Shown here in pieces: positions 40,488 to 48,722 of a stretch of 64,000 nucleotides of DNA. Below the pieces are notes generated by a model. It had not been told where the DNA came from. It ran no database searches and saw nothing but the letters and a program-made list of their open reading frames with translations. The stretch is from contig NZ_CP126256.1 in the NCBI RefSeq assembly GCF_003234265.2, positions 372,001 through 436,000 of the forward strand, in the 5' to 3' direction. This DNA comes from Curtobacterium sp. MCSS17_015. GTDB lineage: Bacteria; Actinomycetota; Actinomycetes; Actinomycetales; Microbacteriaceae. Position numbers and translations under genes: made by a program. Positions within the stretch are counted from its first letter, which is position 1. Every line of letters starts with the position of its first letter.

Positions 40488-41075
40488 TCACCCCTGGCGC
40501 GCGACGTCCGCCCGGTGGAAGTTCAGCGCCGAACGGGACGGCGTCGGACCACGTTGCCCCTGGTACCGCGACTGGTACTCGGCGGACCCGTACGGCTTCT
40601 CGGCCGGGCTCGACAGCTGGAAGAAGCAGAGCTGCCCGATCTTCATCCCGGGCCACAGCTTGATGGGCAGGGTCGCGACGTTCGACAGCTCCAGGGTCAC
40701 GTGCCCGGAGAAGCCCGGGTCGATGAAGCCGGCGGTCGAGTGCGTGAGGAGTCCGAGGCGACCGAGCGAGCTCTTGCCCTCGAGTCGCGCCGCGATGTCG
40801 TCCGGCAGTGAGACCACCTCGAACGTGGACCCGAGCACGAACTCGCCCGGATGCAGGACGAAGGCCTCGTCCGGGTCGGTCTCGACCAGGCGGGTGAGCT
40901 CGGGCTGGTCCTCGGCGGGGTCGATGTGCGGGTACTTGTGGTTGTCGAACAACCGGAAGTACTTGTCGAGCCGCACGTCGATGCTCGACGGCTGCACGAG
41001 CGAGGCGTCGTACGGGTCGAGGCCGATCCGGCCCTGGTCGAGCTGAGCGGTGATGTCACGGTCGGAGAGCAGCAC
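40488..41075 (-). CDS. dcd: dCTP deaminase
   Basis: A 195-residue trimeric nucleotide enzyme converting dCTP to dUTP, or directly to dUMP in bifunctional actinobacterial forms. Conserved parts: [59 protein letters not shown], the active-site [20 protein letters not shown] and [20 protein letters not shown] end ([10 protein letters not shown]). The Thr/His in LLTHST fits bifunctional deaminase-diphosphatases. The GTG at 41075 follows TAGGCT (41082-41087) by 6 nt. Confidence 0.97.
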   Translation of the reverse strand: MLLSDRDITAQLDQGRIGLDPYDASLVQPSSIDVRLDKYFRLFDNHKYPHIDPAEDQPELTRLVETDPDEAFVLHPGEFVLGSTFEVVSLPDDIAARLEGKSSLGRLGLLTHSTAGFIDPGFSGHVTLELSNVATLPIKLWPGMKIGQLCFFQLSSPAEKPYGSAEYQSRYQGQRGPTPSRSALNFHRADVARQG

Positions 41076-41081
41076 GGTGGC

Positions 41082-41087
41082 AGCCTA
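41082..41087 (-). promoter_or_regulatory. -10 element TAGGCT of dcd
   Basis: Reverse-strand TAGGCT ends 6 nt before the GTG at 41075, without a ribosome-binding site. Confidence 0.6.
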
Positions 41088-41135
41088 GTCGCGCTGTTGC
41101 CCGCGGCGACGTCGGCCGACCGTGGGGCCGGAGCC

Positions 41136-41405
41136 TCAGGAGTCGAACGCGTCGAGGACCCAGCCGTCCGTCGGCGGCGTGCGGTCGTCCCAGCGCAGGC
41201 GGACGTCACCGACCTCGACGACGTGCATCCCGCGGTGCGCCAGGGCGCGCTGACAGCGGTGGCCGTGCAGGGTCGCGCCGCAGCCGGAGGGAACGGAACC
41301 GGCGGGACCGGTGAAACGCGGGACCCGGATGCCGAGCACGTTGCGTGCGCGACGGGGGAGACGAGCACGACGGACGACGCGGTCGTGGGAGTGTAGAAGG
41401 CGCAC
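41136..41405 (-). CDS. Small Cys/His protein, hypothetical
   Basis: An 89-residue ORF. The C-terminal half looks real: CGATLHGHRCQRALAHRGMH followed by VVEVGDVRLRWDDRTPPTDG, a Cys/His-rich pattern like small actinobacterial zinc-binding proteins with a W-D end. The arginine-rich N-terminus is less certain. A GGAG 5 nt before the GTG at 41405 supports that start. It ends 60 nt before the dcd start region and shares its strand. Confidence 0.5.
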   Translation of the reverse strand: MRLLHSHDRVVRRARLPRRARNVLGIRVPRFTGPAGSVPSGCGATLHGHRCQRALAHRGMHVVEVGDVRLRWDDRTPPTDGWVLDAFDS

Positions 41406-41514
41406 GAGGACTCCAGCTCTTCGCAGGGATGCGAGTGAACGAGTGGCCGGGGTCTGGGGCTACCAGGAAGGACGGTACCTGCACGGACCTCCGAGTGGGC
41501 GGAGTCCGCGCGAC

Positions 41515-41520
41515 TAGGCT
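41515..41520 (+). promoter_or_regulatory. -10 element TAGGCT upstream of the ANTAR genes
   Basis: TAGGCT here is followed by no start codon at 6-7 nt. A transcript from about 41527 would have a 53-nt leader before the upstream ORF at 41580. Confidence 0.45.
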
Positions 41521-41579
41521 GAACGCATCCGCTTCAGCACCCAGCCCCCGCGCTGCAGCACCGTCCAGCAGGAGCGCTG

Positions 41580-41639
41580 ATGACCACCATGACGACCGCC
41601 CTCCACGGCCCGCGCTGCCCGTCGCGCGCACGGCCGTGA
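41580..41639 (+). CDS. 19-codon upstream ORF coupled to a GAF-ANTAR gene
   Basis: MTTMTTALHGPRCPSRARP, preceded by AGGAG at correct spacing. Its TGA overlaps the GTG of the regulator at 41636 (GTGA). The regulator itself has no ribosome-binding site, so ribosomes probably reach it by terminating on this ORF. It may be only a coupling device or a short leader peptide that controls downstream translation. Confidence 0.55.
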   Translation: MTTMTTALHGPRCPSRARP

Positions 41640-42349
41640 GCGCGTTCCACGACGCGGCCCGCCGGCTGCAGAGCGGTGACGACGACGCGATCGCGACCGC
41701 GTTCGTCGACGTCCTGCCCATCAGCGGTGCGGCGTTGTCGACGCTCGGGCCGCCCTTCGGCAGCTCCGTGATCACCGCGACCGACCCGAAGTCCGCGGAG
41801 TCCGACGAGCAGCAGGTGCTCCTCGGCGAAGGGCCTGGTTGGTCGGCGCTGCGCCGACGGTCCCCGGTCCTGGTCTACGACCTGACCACGGGCGGTGACG
41901 AATGGCCGTCCGCGAGGTCGGCCCTGCGCGAGACCGGCTGGGCGGGCCTGCTGTCGTTCCCCTTGTCCGTCGGGACCTTCGACCTCGGTGCCGTGACCCT
42001 GTACCGGTTCGACACCGACCCCCTCGCCGCCGGCCAGCTCGGCGAAGCGGCACTGCTCGCCCGGCTGGCGGCGCTCCGGGTCCTGTCCTCGGCGACGCGA
42101 GACGTCGAGGACGGTCGTACCCCGCCGTCGGTCTCGGTGTCCCAGCCTTCCGGTCGGCACGTGCACCAGGCCACCGGGATGGTCATCGCCCAGCTCGGGC
42201 TCACACCGGACGAGGCACTGCTCGTCCTGCGCGCGCGGGCGTTCGCGGACGGGCAGCCGTTGCACGCGATCGCGGAAGGCGTCATCGAACGCCGTATCGA
42301 CTTCCGCGACCCGGGCACCACCGACTCAGCACAGGAAGAGGAACGCTGA
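41636..42349 (+). CDS. GAF-ANTAR regulator 1
   Basis: A 237-residue protein with an N-terminal divergent GAF domain (VDVLPISGAALSTLGPP, LLGEGPGWSALRRRSPVLVY, WAGLLSFPLSVGTFDLGAVTLY) and a C-terminal ANTAR RNA-binding domain from about residue 172 (HQATGMVIAQLGLTPDEALL, AIAEGVIERRIDF). ANTAR proteins act on nascent RNA as antiterminators. The GTG at 41636 overlaps a short upstream ORF; the next regulator starts on its stop (TGATG). The Arg/Gln seen in ANTAR helices is present, but Ala replaces some usual residues. Confidence 0.85.
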   Translation: MSAFHDAARRLQSGDDDAIATAFVDVLPISGAALSTLGPPFGSSVITATDPKSAESDEQQVLLGEGPGWSALRRRSPVLVYDLTTGGDEWPSARSALRETGWAGLLSFPLSVGTFDLGAVTLYRFDTDPLAAGQLGEAALLARLAALRVLSSATRDVEDGRTPPSVSVSQPSGRHVHQATGMVIAQLGLTPDEALLVLRARAFADGQPLHAIAEGVIERRIDFRDPGTTDSAQEEER

Positions 42350-43059
42350 TGGCGCAGAGCAGAGAGCACGGCCTCGTCGAGGCGTTCGTCACCCTCGCCG
42401 ACACCCTGGTCGACGACTACGACGTCATCGAACTGCTCGAACTCCTGGTCGGCAAGGCCGCCGAACTGTTCGACGTCAGCGCGGCAGGCATCATGCTCGC
42501 AACACCGACCGACGAACTCGAACTCGTCGCGTCGACGAGCGAGCGGAGCAACCTGGTCGGGATCATGCAGATCGACGCCGGCGAGGGCCCCTGCATCGAG
42601 GCGTACCGCTCCGGCCAGGTCGTCTCGGTCGGCAGCGTCGACGAGTTGCACGCGCGGTGGCCGCGGTTCGCCGAGGCGTCGGCGTCCTCCGGGTACGCCT
42701 CCGTGCACGCCATCCCGCTCCGCCTGCGGAACGAGACCCTCGGCTCGATGAACCTGTACCGCGAGCACCCGGGCGTCCTGAACGAGGACGACGTCGTCGC
42801 CGCCCAGGCCCTGACGGACGTCGCGACGATCAGCATCCTGCAGCAGCGGGTGCTCGAGCAGGCCACCGTCGCCCGGTCGCAGCTGCAGCGGGCGCTGGAC
42901 AGCCGGGTCGTCATCGAGCAGGCCAAGGGCGTTCTGGCGCAGACGCACGCGGTCGAGATGGACGAGGCCTTCCGCCTGCTCCGCTCCTACGCGCGCTCGC
43001 ACCAGCTGCAGCTCGCCGACACAGCTCGGCAGGTCGTGGCGCGGACCATCACGATCTGA
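42349..43059 (+). CDS. GAF-ANTAR regulator 2
   Basis: A 236-residue protein with a full GAF domain (residues about 20-165: ELLVGKAAELFDVSAAGIML, DAGEGPCIEAYRSGQVVSV, VHAIPLRLRNETLGSMNLY) and an ANTAR domain (about 170-236: LDSRVVIEQAKGVLAQTHAV, MDEAFRLLRSYARSHQLQL). The ligand is unknown. It is translated with regulator 1, sharing the TGATG junction. Having two GAF-ANTAR proteins in one operon suggests heteromer formation or sequential sensing. Confidence 0.92.
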   Translation: MAQSREHGLVEAFVTLADTLVDDYDVIELLELLVGKAAELFDVSAAGIMLATPTDELELVASTSERSNLVGIMQIDAGEGPCIEAYRSGQVVSVGSVDELHARWPRFAEASASSGYASVHAIPLRLRNETLGSMNLYREHPGVLNEDDVVAAQALTDVATISILQQRVLEQATVARSQLQRALDSRVVIEQAKGVLAQTHAVEMDEAFRLLRSYARSHQLQLADTARQVVARTITI

Positions 43060-43080
43060 CGGGTCGGCCGTCGGCCCGTC
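43058..43080. terminator. Weak hairpin between convergent ANTAR genes
   Basis: GACGGG and CCCGTC pair across 11 nt, starting at the stop of regulator 2, with additional GGCC pairing inside. It could end transcription from both sides. Confidence 0.4.
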
Positions 43081-43099
43081 GCCGTCAGGAGGCGCGACG

Positions 43100-43834
43100 T
43101 CAGGAGGCGTCGAGCAGGTCGCCGCCGCTGCGGACGACGTCCTCGGCGGCGGCCCGGAGTCCGCGCCCTGACCGTCGTGCGCCGTCGCGCAGGACGCGGA
43201 AGGCCTCGTCGATCTCGACGCCGCGGCGGTAGGCGAGGGCGCCCTTGGCCTGCTCGATCGTCACCCGCGCCTCCAGGGCGTCCGCGACCTGGTCGTGGAG
43301 CGTGCGCAGGCGGTCCGGGTCACGCTGCCGGACCAGGGCGGCGGAGGCCGCGTCCGCCAAGAGCTGGATCGCGACGACGTCGCGGTCGTCGTGACCATGG
43401 TCGTGGTCGGCGAACACGCACAGTGAGCCGATCGTCGCGGTCCGAAGGCGAACGGGTTCGGCGAACGTCCCGACCAGTCCGCGCTCGCGCATCGTGGTGG
43501 CGAACGTCGGCCACTCGGACGCGCGCGTCGACACGTCGGGCACGTCGACCGTCCTGCCGGTCCGGACGCAGTCGATGCAGGAGCCTTCCTCGGTGCCGAG
43601 CTGCGCCTCCTCCGCGTCGATGCTCCGTTCGCTCGACGAGGCGATGACGTGCAGCACACCCTCGCGGTCGGCCAGCACGATGCCGGCCTCGGTCGCCGCG
43701 GTGGTGCGCACGCAGGCGTCGACCGCTCGGCTCATCGCGTCGAGGACGTCGAGCTCCGGATCGAGGACCTCGCCGACCGCGCGGAGCAGTTGGTCGAACC
43801 GGTCCTGGTCGTCGTCGCGCTGTCCTGGAGTCAC
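43100..43834 (-). CDS. GAF-ANTAR regulator 3
   Basis: A 244-residue protein convergent with regulators 1 and 2. Its GAF domain contains AMSRAVDACVRTTAATEAGI, GTEEGSCIDCVRTGRTVDVP with two Cys and RLRTATIGSLCVFADHDHGH; its ANTAR domain is LEARVTIEQAKGALAYRRGV with IDEAFRVLRDGARRSGRGL. The GTG at 43834 follows TAGCGT (43842-43847) by 7 nt; the open frame runs 11 codons further through that promoter. Three ANTAR genes within 2.2 kb is unusual. Confidence 0.92.
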   Translation of the reverse strand: MTPGQRDDDQDRFDQLLRAVGEVLDPELDVLDAMSRAVDACVRTTAATEAGIVLADREGVLHVIASSSERSIDAEEAQLGTEEGSCIDCVRTGRTVDVPDVSTRASEWPTFATTMRERGLVGTFAEPVRLRTATIGSLCVFADHDHGHDDRDVVAIQLLADAASAALVRQRDPDRLRTLHDQVADALEARVTIEQAKGALAYRRGVEIDEAFRVLRDGARRSGRGLRAAAEDVVRSGGDLLDAS

Positions 43835-43841
43835 GTCCCCC

Positions 43842-43847
43842 ACGCTA
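43842..43847 (-). promoter_or_regulatory. -10 element TAGCGT of GAF-ANTAR regulator 3
   Basis: Reverse-strand TAGCGT ends 7 nt before the GTG at 43834. Confidence 0.55.
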
Positions 43848-43955
43848 CGGACGGCAGTCGGGGACACCGCCCAGCAACCTGCCCTCGCGCGTCCAGACCC
43901 GCGCGCCTACGATGGAGGGTCCGCGGACCGCGGACGGAACCGACCCGAGACAGGT

Positions 43956-46037
43956 ATGGCCGTCACGTCACCCCAGCCCCACCCGGACGCGGCAGATCGT
44001 CCGGACTCCGCCTCCCGACCAGGAGGCCCGGCACCGGACACCGCGCCCGTCACCACGCGCACGTCCACCGTCGCGACCGTCCTCGTGATCGCGCTGCCGC
44101 TCGTCGTGGCGTGCGCGGTCCTGGGGATGACGATCACCGGGGCGTTCACCGCGAACCAGCAGCTCGTCTCCGCCGGTGACACCGTGCAGTTCGGCCTCGT
44201 CGCAGCCCGTGGTGTGCACGACGGGGTCGCCGCGCTGACGATCGGTCTGCTCATCGTCGCCGCGTTCGCGCTGCCGGCACAGAAGGCCGACCACGGCGCG
44301 ATGTCGTCCGTGCAGCACCGGGCAGCGCGGTGGGCGGCGGTGTCCGGGTCGGTGTGGTTCCTCGCCGCCGTCGCGGGCATCGTGCTGACCGGCGCGAACA
44401 CACTCGGCGTCCCGCTGACGAGCCCGGTCTTCGCCCGCAACTTCATGCTCTTCGCGTTCCAGGTCGAGATCGGACAGTCGCTCGTCGTCTCCGCCGCAGC
44501 GGTGCTCATCGCGACCGTCGTCGCCGCGTTCGCCACCAGGGCCACCACCCTCGCCGTCGCCACGGTCGCGTCGCTGTTCGCGCTGCTGCCCCTCGCGCTC
44601 TCCGGCCACGCCGCCGGGTCCCTCGAGCATGCGAACGCCGTCAACTCGCTCGCCGTGCACCTGGTCGGCGTGTGCGTCTGGGCCGGTGGGCTCGTCGCCG
44701 TCGTGCTCCTGCGGACGCGGACGAAGGGCGCCACCGGACGCGTCGTCGCCCGGTACTCCACGCTCGCCGGCTGGGCGTTCGCCGCGGTCGCGTTCTCCGG
44801 CGTCGTCAACGCGCAGCTCCGGCTGACCGGGCCGCTCGACCTGGTCACGACGCCGTACGGCTGGCTCATCACGACGAAGGCCGTGATCCTCGTGCTCCTC
44901 GGCGTCGCCGGGGTCCTGCAGCGCCGCAAGCTCGTGCCCGGGCTGCTCCGCGCGCCGACCGACCGCCGGCTCTTCGTGCGCTTCGCCCTGGCCGAGATCG
45001 TCTTCATGGCCGTCGCGATCGGCGTCTCCGTCGCCGTCGCCCGCAGCCAGCCGCCGATCCCGCAGACGCCGGAGACCGGAGCCGACACCCGCTCCGGGCT
45101 CATCGGGTACCCGTACCCGCCCGAGCAGACCATGCAGACCTACCTGTCGCACTGGCACATCGACTGGATGTGGCTCGCGCTCGCCCTGGTCGGCGCCGGT
45201 TGGTACCTGTGGAGCGTCCGCAAGCTCAAGCAGCGCGGCGACTCGTGGCCGGTCGGCAGGACCATCGCCTGGCTCGTCGGCTGCGCCGTGTTCATCTGGA
45301 CGACCTCCGGGGGTCCGGCCGTCTACGGCATGATCCACTTCTCGTCGCACATGGTGCAGCACATGCTGCTCATGATGTTCGTCCCGCTGCCGCTCGTGCT
45401 CGGCGGCCCGGTGCTCCTCGCGTTGCGCACCCTGCCGGTGCGCAACGACGGCTCCCGCGGCGCCCGCGAGTGGCTCATGCTGTTCGTGCACTCGCGGTGG
45501 ATGCAGTTCCTCGCCAAGCCCGCGGTCGCCGGCGTCGTCTTCGCCGGGTCCCTCGTCGTGTTCTACTTCACCCCGGCGTTCGAGTACGCCATGCAGTCCC
45601 ACGAGTGGCACATCGTGATGATCGTGCACTTCGTCCTGAGCGGGTACCTGTTCTTCTGGGTGTTCGTCGGCATCGACCCGGGGCCGCAGCGGCCGCAGTA
45701 CCCGATCCTCATCATCGCCCTGCTCGCCACCCTGGCCTTCCACGCGTTCTTCGGCGTCGCGGTGATGACCTCGCAGTCGGTGTACGCGATCGACTGGTTC
45801 CACGCCCTCGGGCAGACGAACGACGCGGCCCTGCTCGACGACCAGCACACCGGCGGCGGCATCGCCTGGGGTGCCTCCGAGCTGCCGATGGTGTTCGTCG
45901 TGCTCATCGTCGTCCGGAACTGGGTGCGGTCGGACGAGCGCACCGCCAAGCGCAAGGACCGCCAGGCCGAGCGGGACGGCGACGCAGAGCTCGACGCGTA
46001 CAACGAGCGCCTGTCGGCGATGCAGCGGCGCGACTGA
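43956..46037 (+). CDS. CopD-CtaG copper/cytochrome-oxidase assembly protein
   Basis: A 693-residue polytopic membrane protein. The CopD-like half has LALSGHAAGSLEHANAVNSL and VHLVGVCVWAGGLVAV; the CtaG half (from about residue 385) keeps its histidines: IHFSSHMVQHMLLMMF near residue 465, SHEWHIVMIVHFVLSGYLFF and FHAFFGVAVMTS. It probably delivers or holds copper for cytochrome c oxidase. The charged C-terminus (ERTAKRKDRQAERDGDAEL) is cytoplasmic. A GAGACAGGT lies before the ATG. It is the intact counterpart of the degenerate fusion at 8004. Confidence 0.92.
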   Translation: MAVTSPQPHPDAADRPDSASRPGGPAPDTAPVTTRTSTVATVLVIALPLVVACAVLGMTITGAFTANQQLVSAGDTVQFGLVAARGVHDGVAALTIGLLIVAAFALPAQKADHGAMSSVQHRAARWAAVSGSVWFLAAVAGIVLTGANTLGVPLTSPVFARNFMLFAFQVEIGQSLVVSAAAVLIATVVAAFATRATTLAVATVASLFALLPLALSGHAAGSLEHANAVNSLAVHLVGVCVWAGGLVAVVLLRTRTKGATGRVVARYSTLAGWAFAAVAFSGVVNAQLRLTGPLDLVTTPYGWLITTKAVILVLLGVAGVLQRRKLVPGLLRAPTDRRLFVRFALAEIVFMAVAIGVSVAVARSQPPIPQTPETGADTRSGLIGYPYPPEQTMQTYLSHWHIDWMWLALALVGAGWYLWSVRKLKQRGDSWPVGRTIAWLVGCAVFIWTTSGGPAVYGMIHFSSHMVQHMLLMMFVPLPLVLGGPVLLALRTLPVRNDGSRGAREWLMLFVHSRWMQFLAKPAVAGVVFAGSLVVFYFTPAFEYAMQSHEWHIVMIVHFVLSGYLFFWVFVGIDPGPQRPQYPILIIALLATLAFHAFFGVAVMTSQSVYAIDWFHALGQTNDAALLDDQHTGGGIAWGASELPMVFVVLIVVRNWVRSDERTAKRKDRQAERDGDAELDAYNERLSAMQRRD

Positions 46038-46100
46038 GGCCAGCTCGGCCCAGCTGCCGACTGGGTGGAACCATCTCGTCGGTGCCGGACACTCCAGGAC

Positions 46101-46679
46101 ATGAGCAACGGGAGCGGCGACGACGCCGAGGACTGGGCGGCCGCGGGCCGCGGTGACGGCGAGGCCTACGGCCGCGTCTTCGACCGGCACCGCGACCGGG
46201 TGCACCGGCACGCGCTCCGGTTGGTGCCGCCCGAGGTGGACGTCGACGACGTCGTGGCCGTCGTCTTCCTCGAAGCCTGGCGGCGTCGGCGGAGCGCCCG
46301 GCTCGTCGACGGCGACCTGCTGCCCTGGCTGCTCGTCACCGCGACGAACGTCGCACGGAACGCGACCCGGACCACGATGCGGTACCGGCGCCTCCTCGCC
46401 ACGCTCCCGCCCGCCGAACACGCCCCGGACCCGGCCGATCGTCACGACGACGGCGCTGCCGTCGCCGCGTTCCGGAGGCTCTCCCCGGCCGACCAGCAGG
46501 TCCTCGCGCTCTGCGTCGTCGCCGGGCACCGCGAGGCCGAGGCCGCCGAGGTCCTCGGCGTCCCGGTCGGGACCGTCAAGTCCCGCCTCTCCCGCGCCCG
46601 GAAGCGCCTCGGCGCGCAGTTCACCGAGCAGACGACGCCCCCGATCCCATCAGCGACCACCACCGGAGGACCACGATGA
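46101..46679 (+). CDS. ECF-type RNA polymerase sigma factor
   Basis: A 192-residue sigma-70 family factor. Region 2 reads YGRVFDRHRDRVHRHALRLV with DVVAVVFLEAWRRR (residues about 24-70); region 4 is LSPADQQVLALCVVAGHREA and AAEVLGVPVGTVKSRLSRAR with a normal helix-turn-helix. GGAC precedes the ATG; an earlier ATG at 46065 has no site. The next gene starts on its stop (ATGA, 46676-46679) and codes for a single-pass membrane protein, the usual anti-sigma arrangement. Confidence 0.93.
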   Translation: MSNGSGDDAEDWAAAGRGDGEAYGRVFDRHRDRVHRHALRLVPPEVDVDDVVAVVFLEAWRRRRSARLVDGDLLPWLLVTATNVARNATRTTMRYRRLLATLPPAEHAPDPADRHDDGAAVAAFRRLSPADQQVLALCVVAGHREAEAAEVLGVPVGTVKSRLSRARKRLGAQFTEQTTPPIPSATTTGGPR

Positions 46680-47488
46680 CCACGACCTCCCGAGACCGTG
46701 CCCTCCGCGCCGTGCTCGTCGACCGCGTCGAGCGGTCCGGGCGGCGTCGCCGCTGGACCGTCCCCGTCATCAGCATCGGCGCGTTCGTGGTGGCGGGTTC
46801 GCTCACCGCCGGGGCGCTGGTCGGGACCGGACTGCTCCAACGGTCGCTCTCGCCCGAGGACGCGGCGATGCTGGTCCAGACGGGGTCCGCCGGTGACGTG
46901 ACCCTGATCGGGAGCCCGGTCGTGCGGGTCGCAGACGGGCCGACCTCGGTGACGCTGCCGCCTCGACCCCCCGGTGCTGCCGCCGTCGCGATCGGCCTCC
47001 AGTGTGCGCCGGACGGGTCGGTGACGGTCACCGTCACCGGTGGCGGTCCGACGACCGCGGCCTGCGGGACGTCGGTCACGGTGCCGGTCGAGACGAAGAA
47101 GCGGCCCTCCGTCCGCATCGACCACGACGGCTCGATGACGGTCTGGGCCGCGTGGGCACGGCCTGATCCCGTGCCTGGCCCGTCACCGGAGCAGCAGGCC
47201 GCGGTCGAGGACGGTGTCGTCACCCGCCCCGAGTACGTCGCGGCCTGGGACCGCTACGTCGGCTGCATGCGGGCATCCGGGCATCCGGTCGTCCTCGGCC
47301 CCGAGCAGCCCGTCGTGTTCGCCATCGGCATCGCCGCCGAAGGGACGCAAGCAGACGCTCGCTGTGGCGCAGCCGAACTCACTGACGTGGACGCGATGTG
47401 GCAGGCCGAGCATCCTGACGCACAGCTGTTCTCCGCGGCAGCGGGAGCGCGGTACGACCCGGCCGCCGACCCCGAGTACGCAGGGTGA
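46676..47488 (+). CDS. Membrane protein coupled to the sigma factor (putative anti-sigma)
   Basis: A 270-residue protein: about 27 cytoplasmic residues rich in Arg (MTTTSRDRALRAVLVDRVER), one membrane helix (VPVISIGAFVVAGSLTAGAL) and a large extracytoplasmic domain with paired cysteines (LQCAPDG, AACGTSV; later VGCMRASGHP and ARCGAAEL). The cytoplasmic part is shorter than the usual zinc-binding anti-sigma domain, so the role is inferred from the ATGA overlap with the sigma gene. The following methyltransferase overlaps its stop by GTGA. Confidence 0.75.
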   Translation: MTTTSRDRALRAVLVDRVERSGRRRRWTVPVISIGAFVVAGSLTAGALVGTGLLQRSLSPEDAAMLVQTGSAGDVTLIGSPVVRVADGPTSVTLPPRPPGAAAVAIGLQCAPDGSVTVTVTGGGPTTAACGTSVTVPVETKKRPSVRIDHDGSMTVWAAWARPDPVPGPSPEQQAAVEDGVVTRPEYVAAWDRYVGCMRASGHPVVLGPEQPVVFAIGIAAEGTQADARCGAAELTDVDAMWQAEHPDAQLFSAAAGARYDPAADPEYAG

Positions 47489-48144
47489 GACGGGTGCCCA
47501 GAGACGCCGCGGCGCGACCGTCCACGCCGACCGGTCCGGAGGGCGACGGCGGCCCCGTCCGGGATGCCTACGGGCGTCGCGCGGCTGACTACATCGGCCA
47601 GCTCGGGACGATGGCCTCGGTGCACCCCGCCGACGTCCACCTCGTCACCACGTGGGCGGCCGGACTCGGTGGCCCGGTCCTCGACGCCGGGTGCGGCCCC
47701 GGGCACTGGAGCGGCCACCTCGCCGAGCGCGGGCTCGACGTCGTCGGACTGGACCAGGTACCGGCCTTCGTCGAGCACGCCCGTCGGACCCACCCCGGCG
47801 CTCGGTACGTCGTCGGCAGCGTCGACGAGCTCCCGGTCGAGGAGGAGCACTTCGCCGGCGTGCTCGCCTGGTATTCGCTCGTCCACCACGACCCGGGGGG
47901 CATCGGTCGGCCGTTGTCCGAGGCCGCGCGGGTCCTCCGGCCTGGTGGCGGGCTGCTCGTGGGTTTCTTCACCGGGGAGCGCGTGGAGCCGTTCGACCAC
48001 GCGGTGACGACCGCGTACCGCTGGCCGCCGGACACGCTGGCGGACGAGGTCCGCGCCGCCGGGTTCACGGTCGTCGAGCTCCACACCCGGACAGCCGGGA
48101 CGCCCCGCCCGCGCCCGCACGGGGCGCTGCTCGCGGTGCGCTGA
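47485..48144 (+). CDS. Class I SAM-dependent methyltransferase
   Basis: A 219-residue methyltransferase of the Methyltransf_11/25 type. The SAM-binding motif I is PVLDAGCGPGHWSGHLAERG (residues about 64-83), motif II VVGLDQVPAFVEHAR, then VDELPVEEEHFAGVLAWYSL and VLRPGGGLLVGFF. The substrate is not apparent; the preceding region YGRRAADYIGQLG is typical of small-molecule methylases. The GTG start overlaps the stop of the putative anti-sigma gene, so it belongs to that operon. Confidence 0.92.
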   Translation: MRRVPRDAAARPSTPTGPEGDGGPVRDAYGRRAADYIGQLGTMASVHPADVHLVTTWAAGLGGPVLDAGCGPGHWSGHLAERGLDVVGLDQVPAFVEHARRTHPGARYVVGSVDELPVEEEHFAGVLAWYSLVHHDPGGIGRPLSEAARVLRPGGGLLVGFFTGERVEPFDHAVTTAYRWPPDTLADEVRAAGFTVVELHTRTAGTPRPRPHGALLAVR

Positions 48145-48232
48145 CCGACGCGACCGACGTCGGACCGGCCCTGTCCTGGAGGCCCGAGGTGCGGAGCTCC
48201 ACTCCAACGCCGGTACATAGGCTGGCGAGCAG

Positions 48233-48571
48233 TCAGGGGAGGCCGTGCGGGCCCCGCAACTCGCCCCAGCCGAAGCGGCTCTCGGCGATGAAGTCCTGCA
48301 GGTCACTCTGCACGCAGCGGGCCGTCATCTCGGGCCCGTCGTCGAGCCGGAGCCCGCCGGACGCTCCGCGCTCGCCGACGATCCGCCACCACACCACCGC
48401 GCTGTTCGTCTCGACCAGGTCGTCCGGCTGGAGGGCGTGCCCGCACGGATCGTCGATGGGGGCGAGGTGGAAGCGGGTCGAGCGCAGCTCGTCCGCGCGG
48501 AGCATCTCGCGGAACACCGGTTCGAGGAGCGCGAGGACCGCCCGCACCTCCATCACCTCACCCTCGGCCAC
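48233..48571 (-). CDS. Conserved-looking protein of unknown function
   Basis: A 112-residue soluble protein (VRAVLALLEPVFREMLRADE, HLAPIDDPCGHALQPDDLVE, SAVVWWRIVGERGASGG, DLQDFIAESRFGWGELRGP). I do not recognise the family; codon usage, length and a leaderless promoter (TAGCGT 6 nt before the GTG) make it a credible gene. It is convergent with the methyltransferase gene and next to the sugar-transport operon. Confidence 0.75.
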   Translation of the reverse strand: MAEGEVMEVRAVLALLEPVFREMLRADELRSTRFHLAPIDDPCGHALQPDDLVETNSAVVWWRIVGERGASGGLRLDDGPEMTARCVQSDLQDFIAESRFGWGELRGPHGLP

Positions 48572-48577
48572 GGGGAC

Positions 48578-48583
48578 ACGCTA
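48578..48583 (-). promoter_or_regulatory. -10 element TAGCGT, leaderless start
   Basis: Reverse-strand TAGCGT ends 6 nt before the GTG at 48571. Confidence 0.55.
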
Positions 48584-48670
48584 CCGGCGCACGGGCGCAC
48601 CGAGCCGGACCGGCCTGGAGGCGCGGGGGCGGGCCTCCAGGCCGGCGCACGGAAGCGCGGCCGGAACGAG

Positions 48671-48704
48671 GAAGGGCCCCGTCGCGGTCGCAACGGGGCC
48701 CTTC
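48671..48704 (-). terminator. Terminator of mmsA-mmsB-chvE
   Basis: Perfect 12-bp arms GAAGGGCCCCGT and ACGGGGCCCTTC around a 10-nt loop, 19 nt after the chvE stop on the reverse strand. Confidence 0.85.
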
Positions 48705-48722
48705 TGCTGGAACCGGGGAGGC

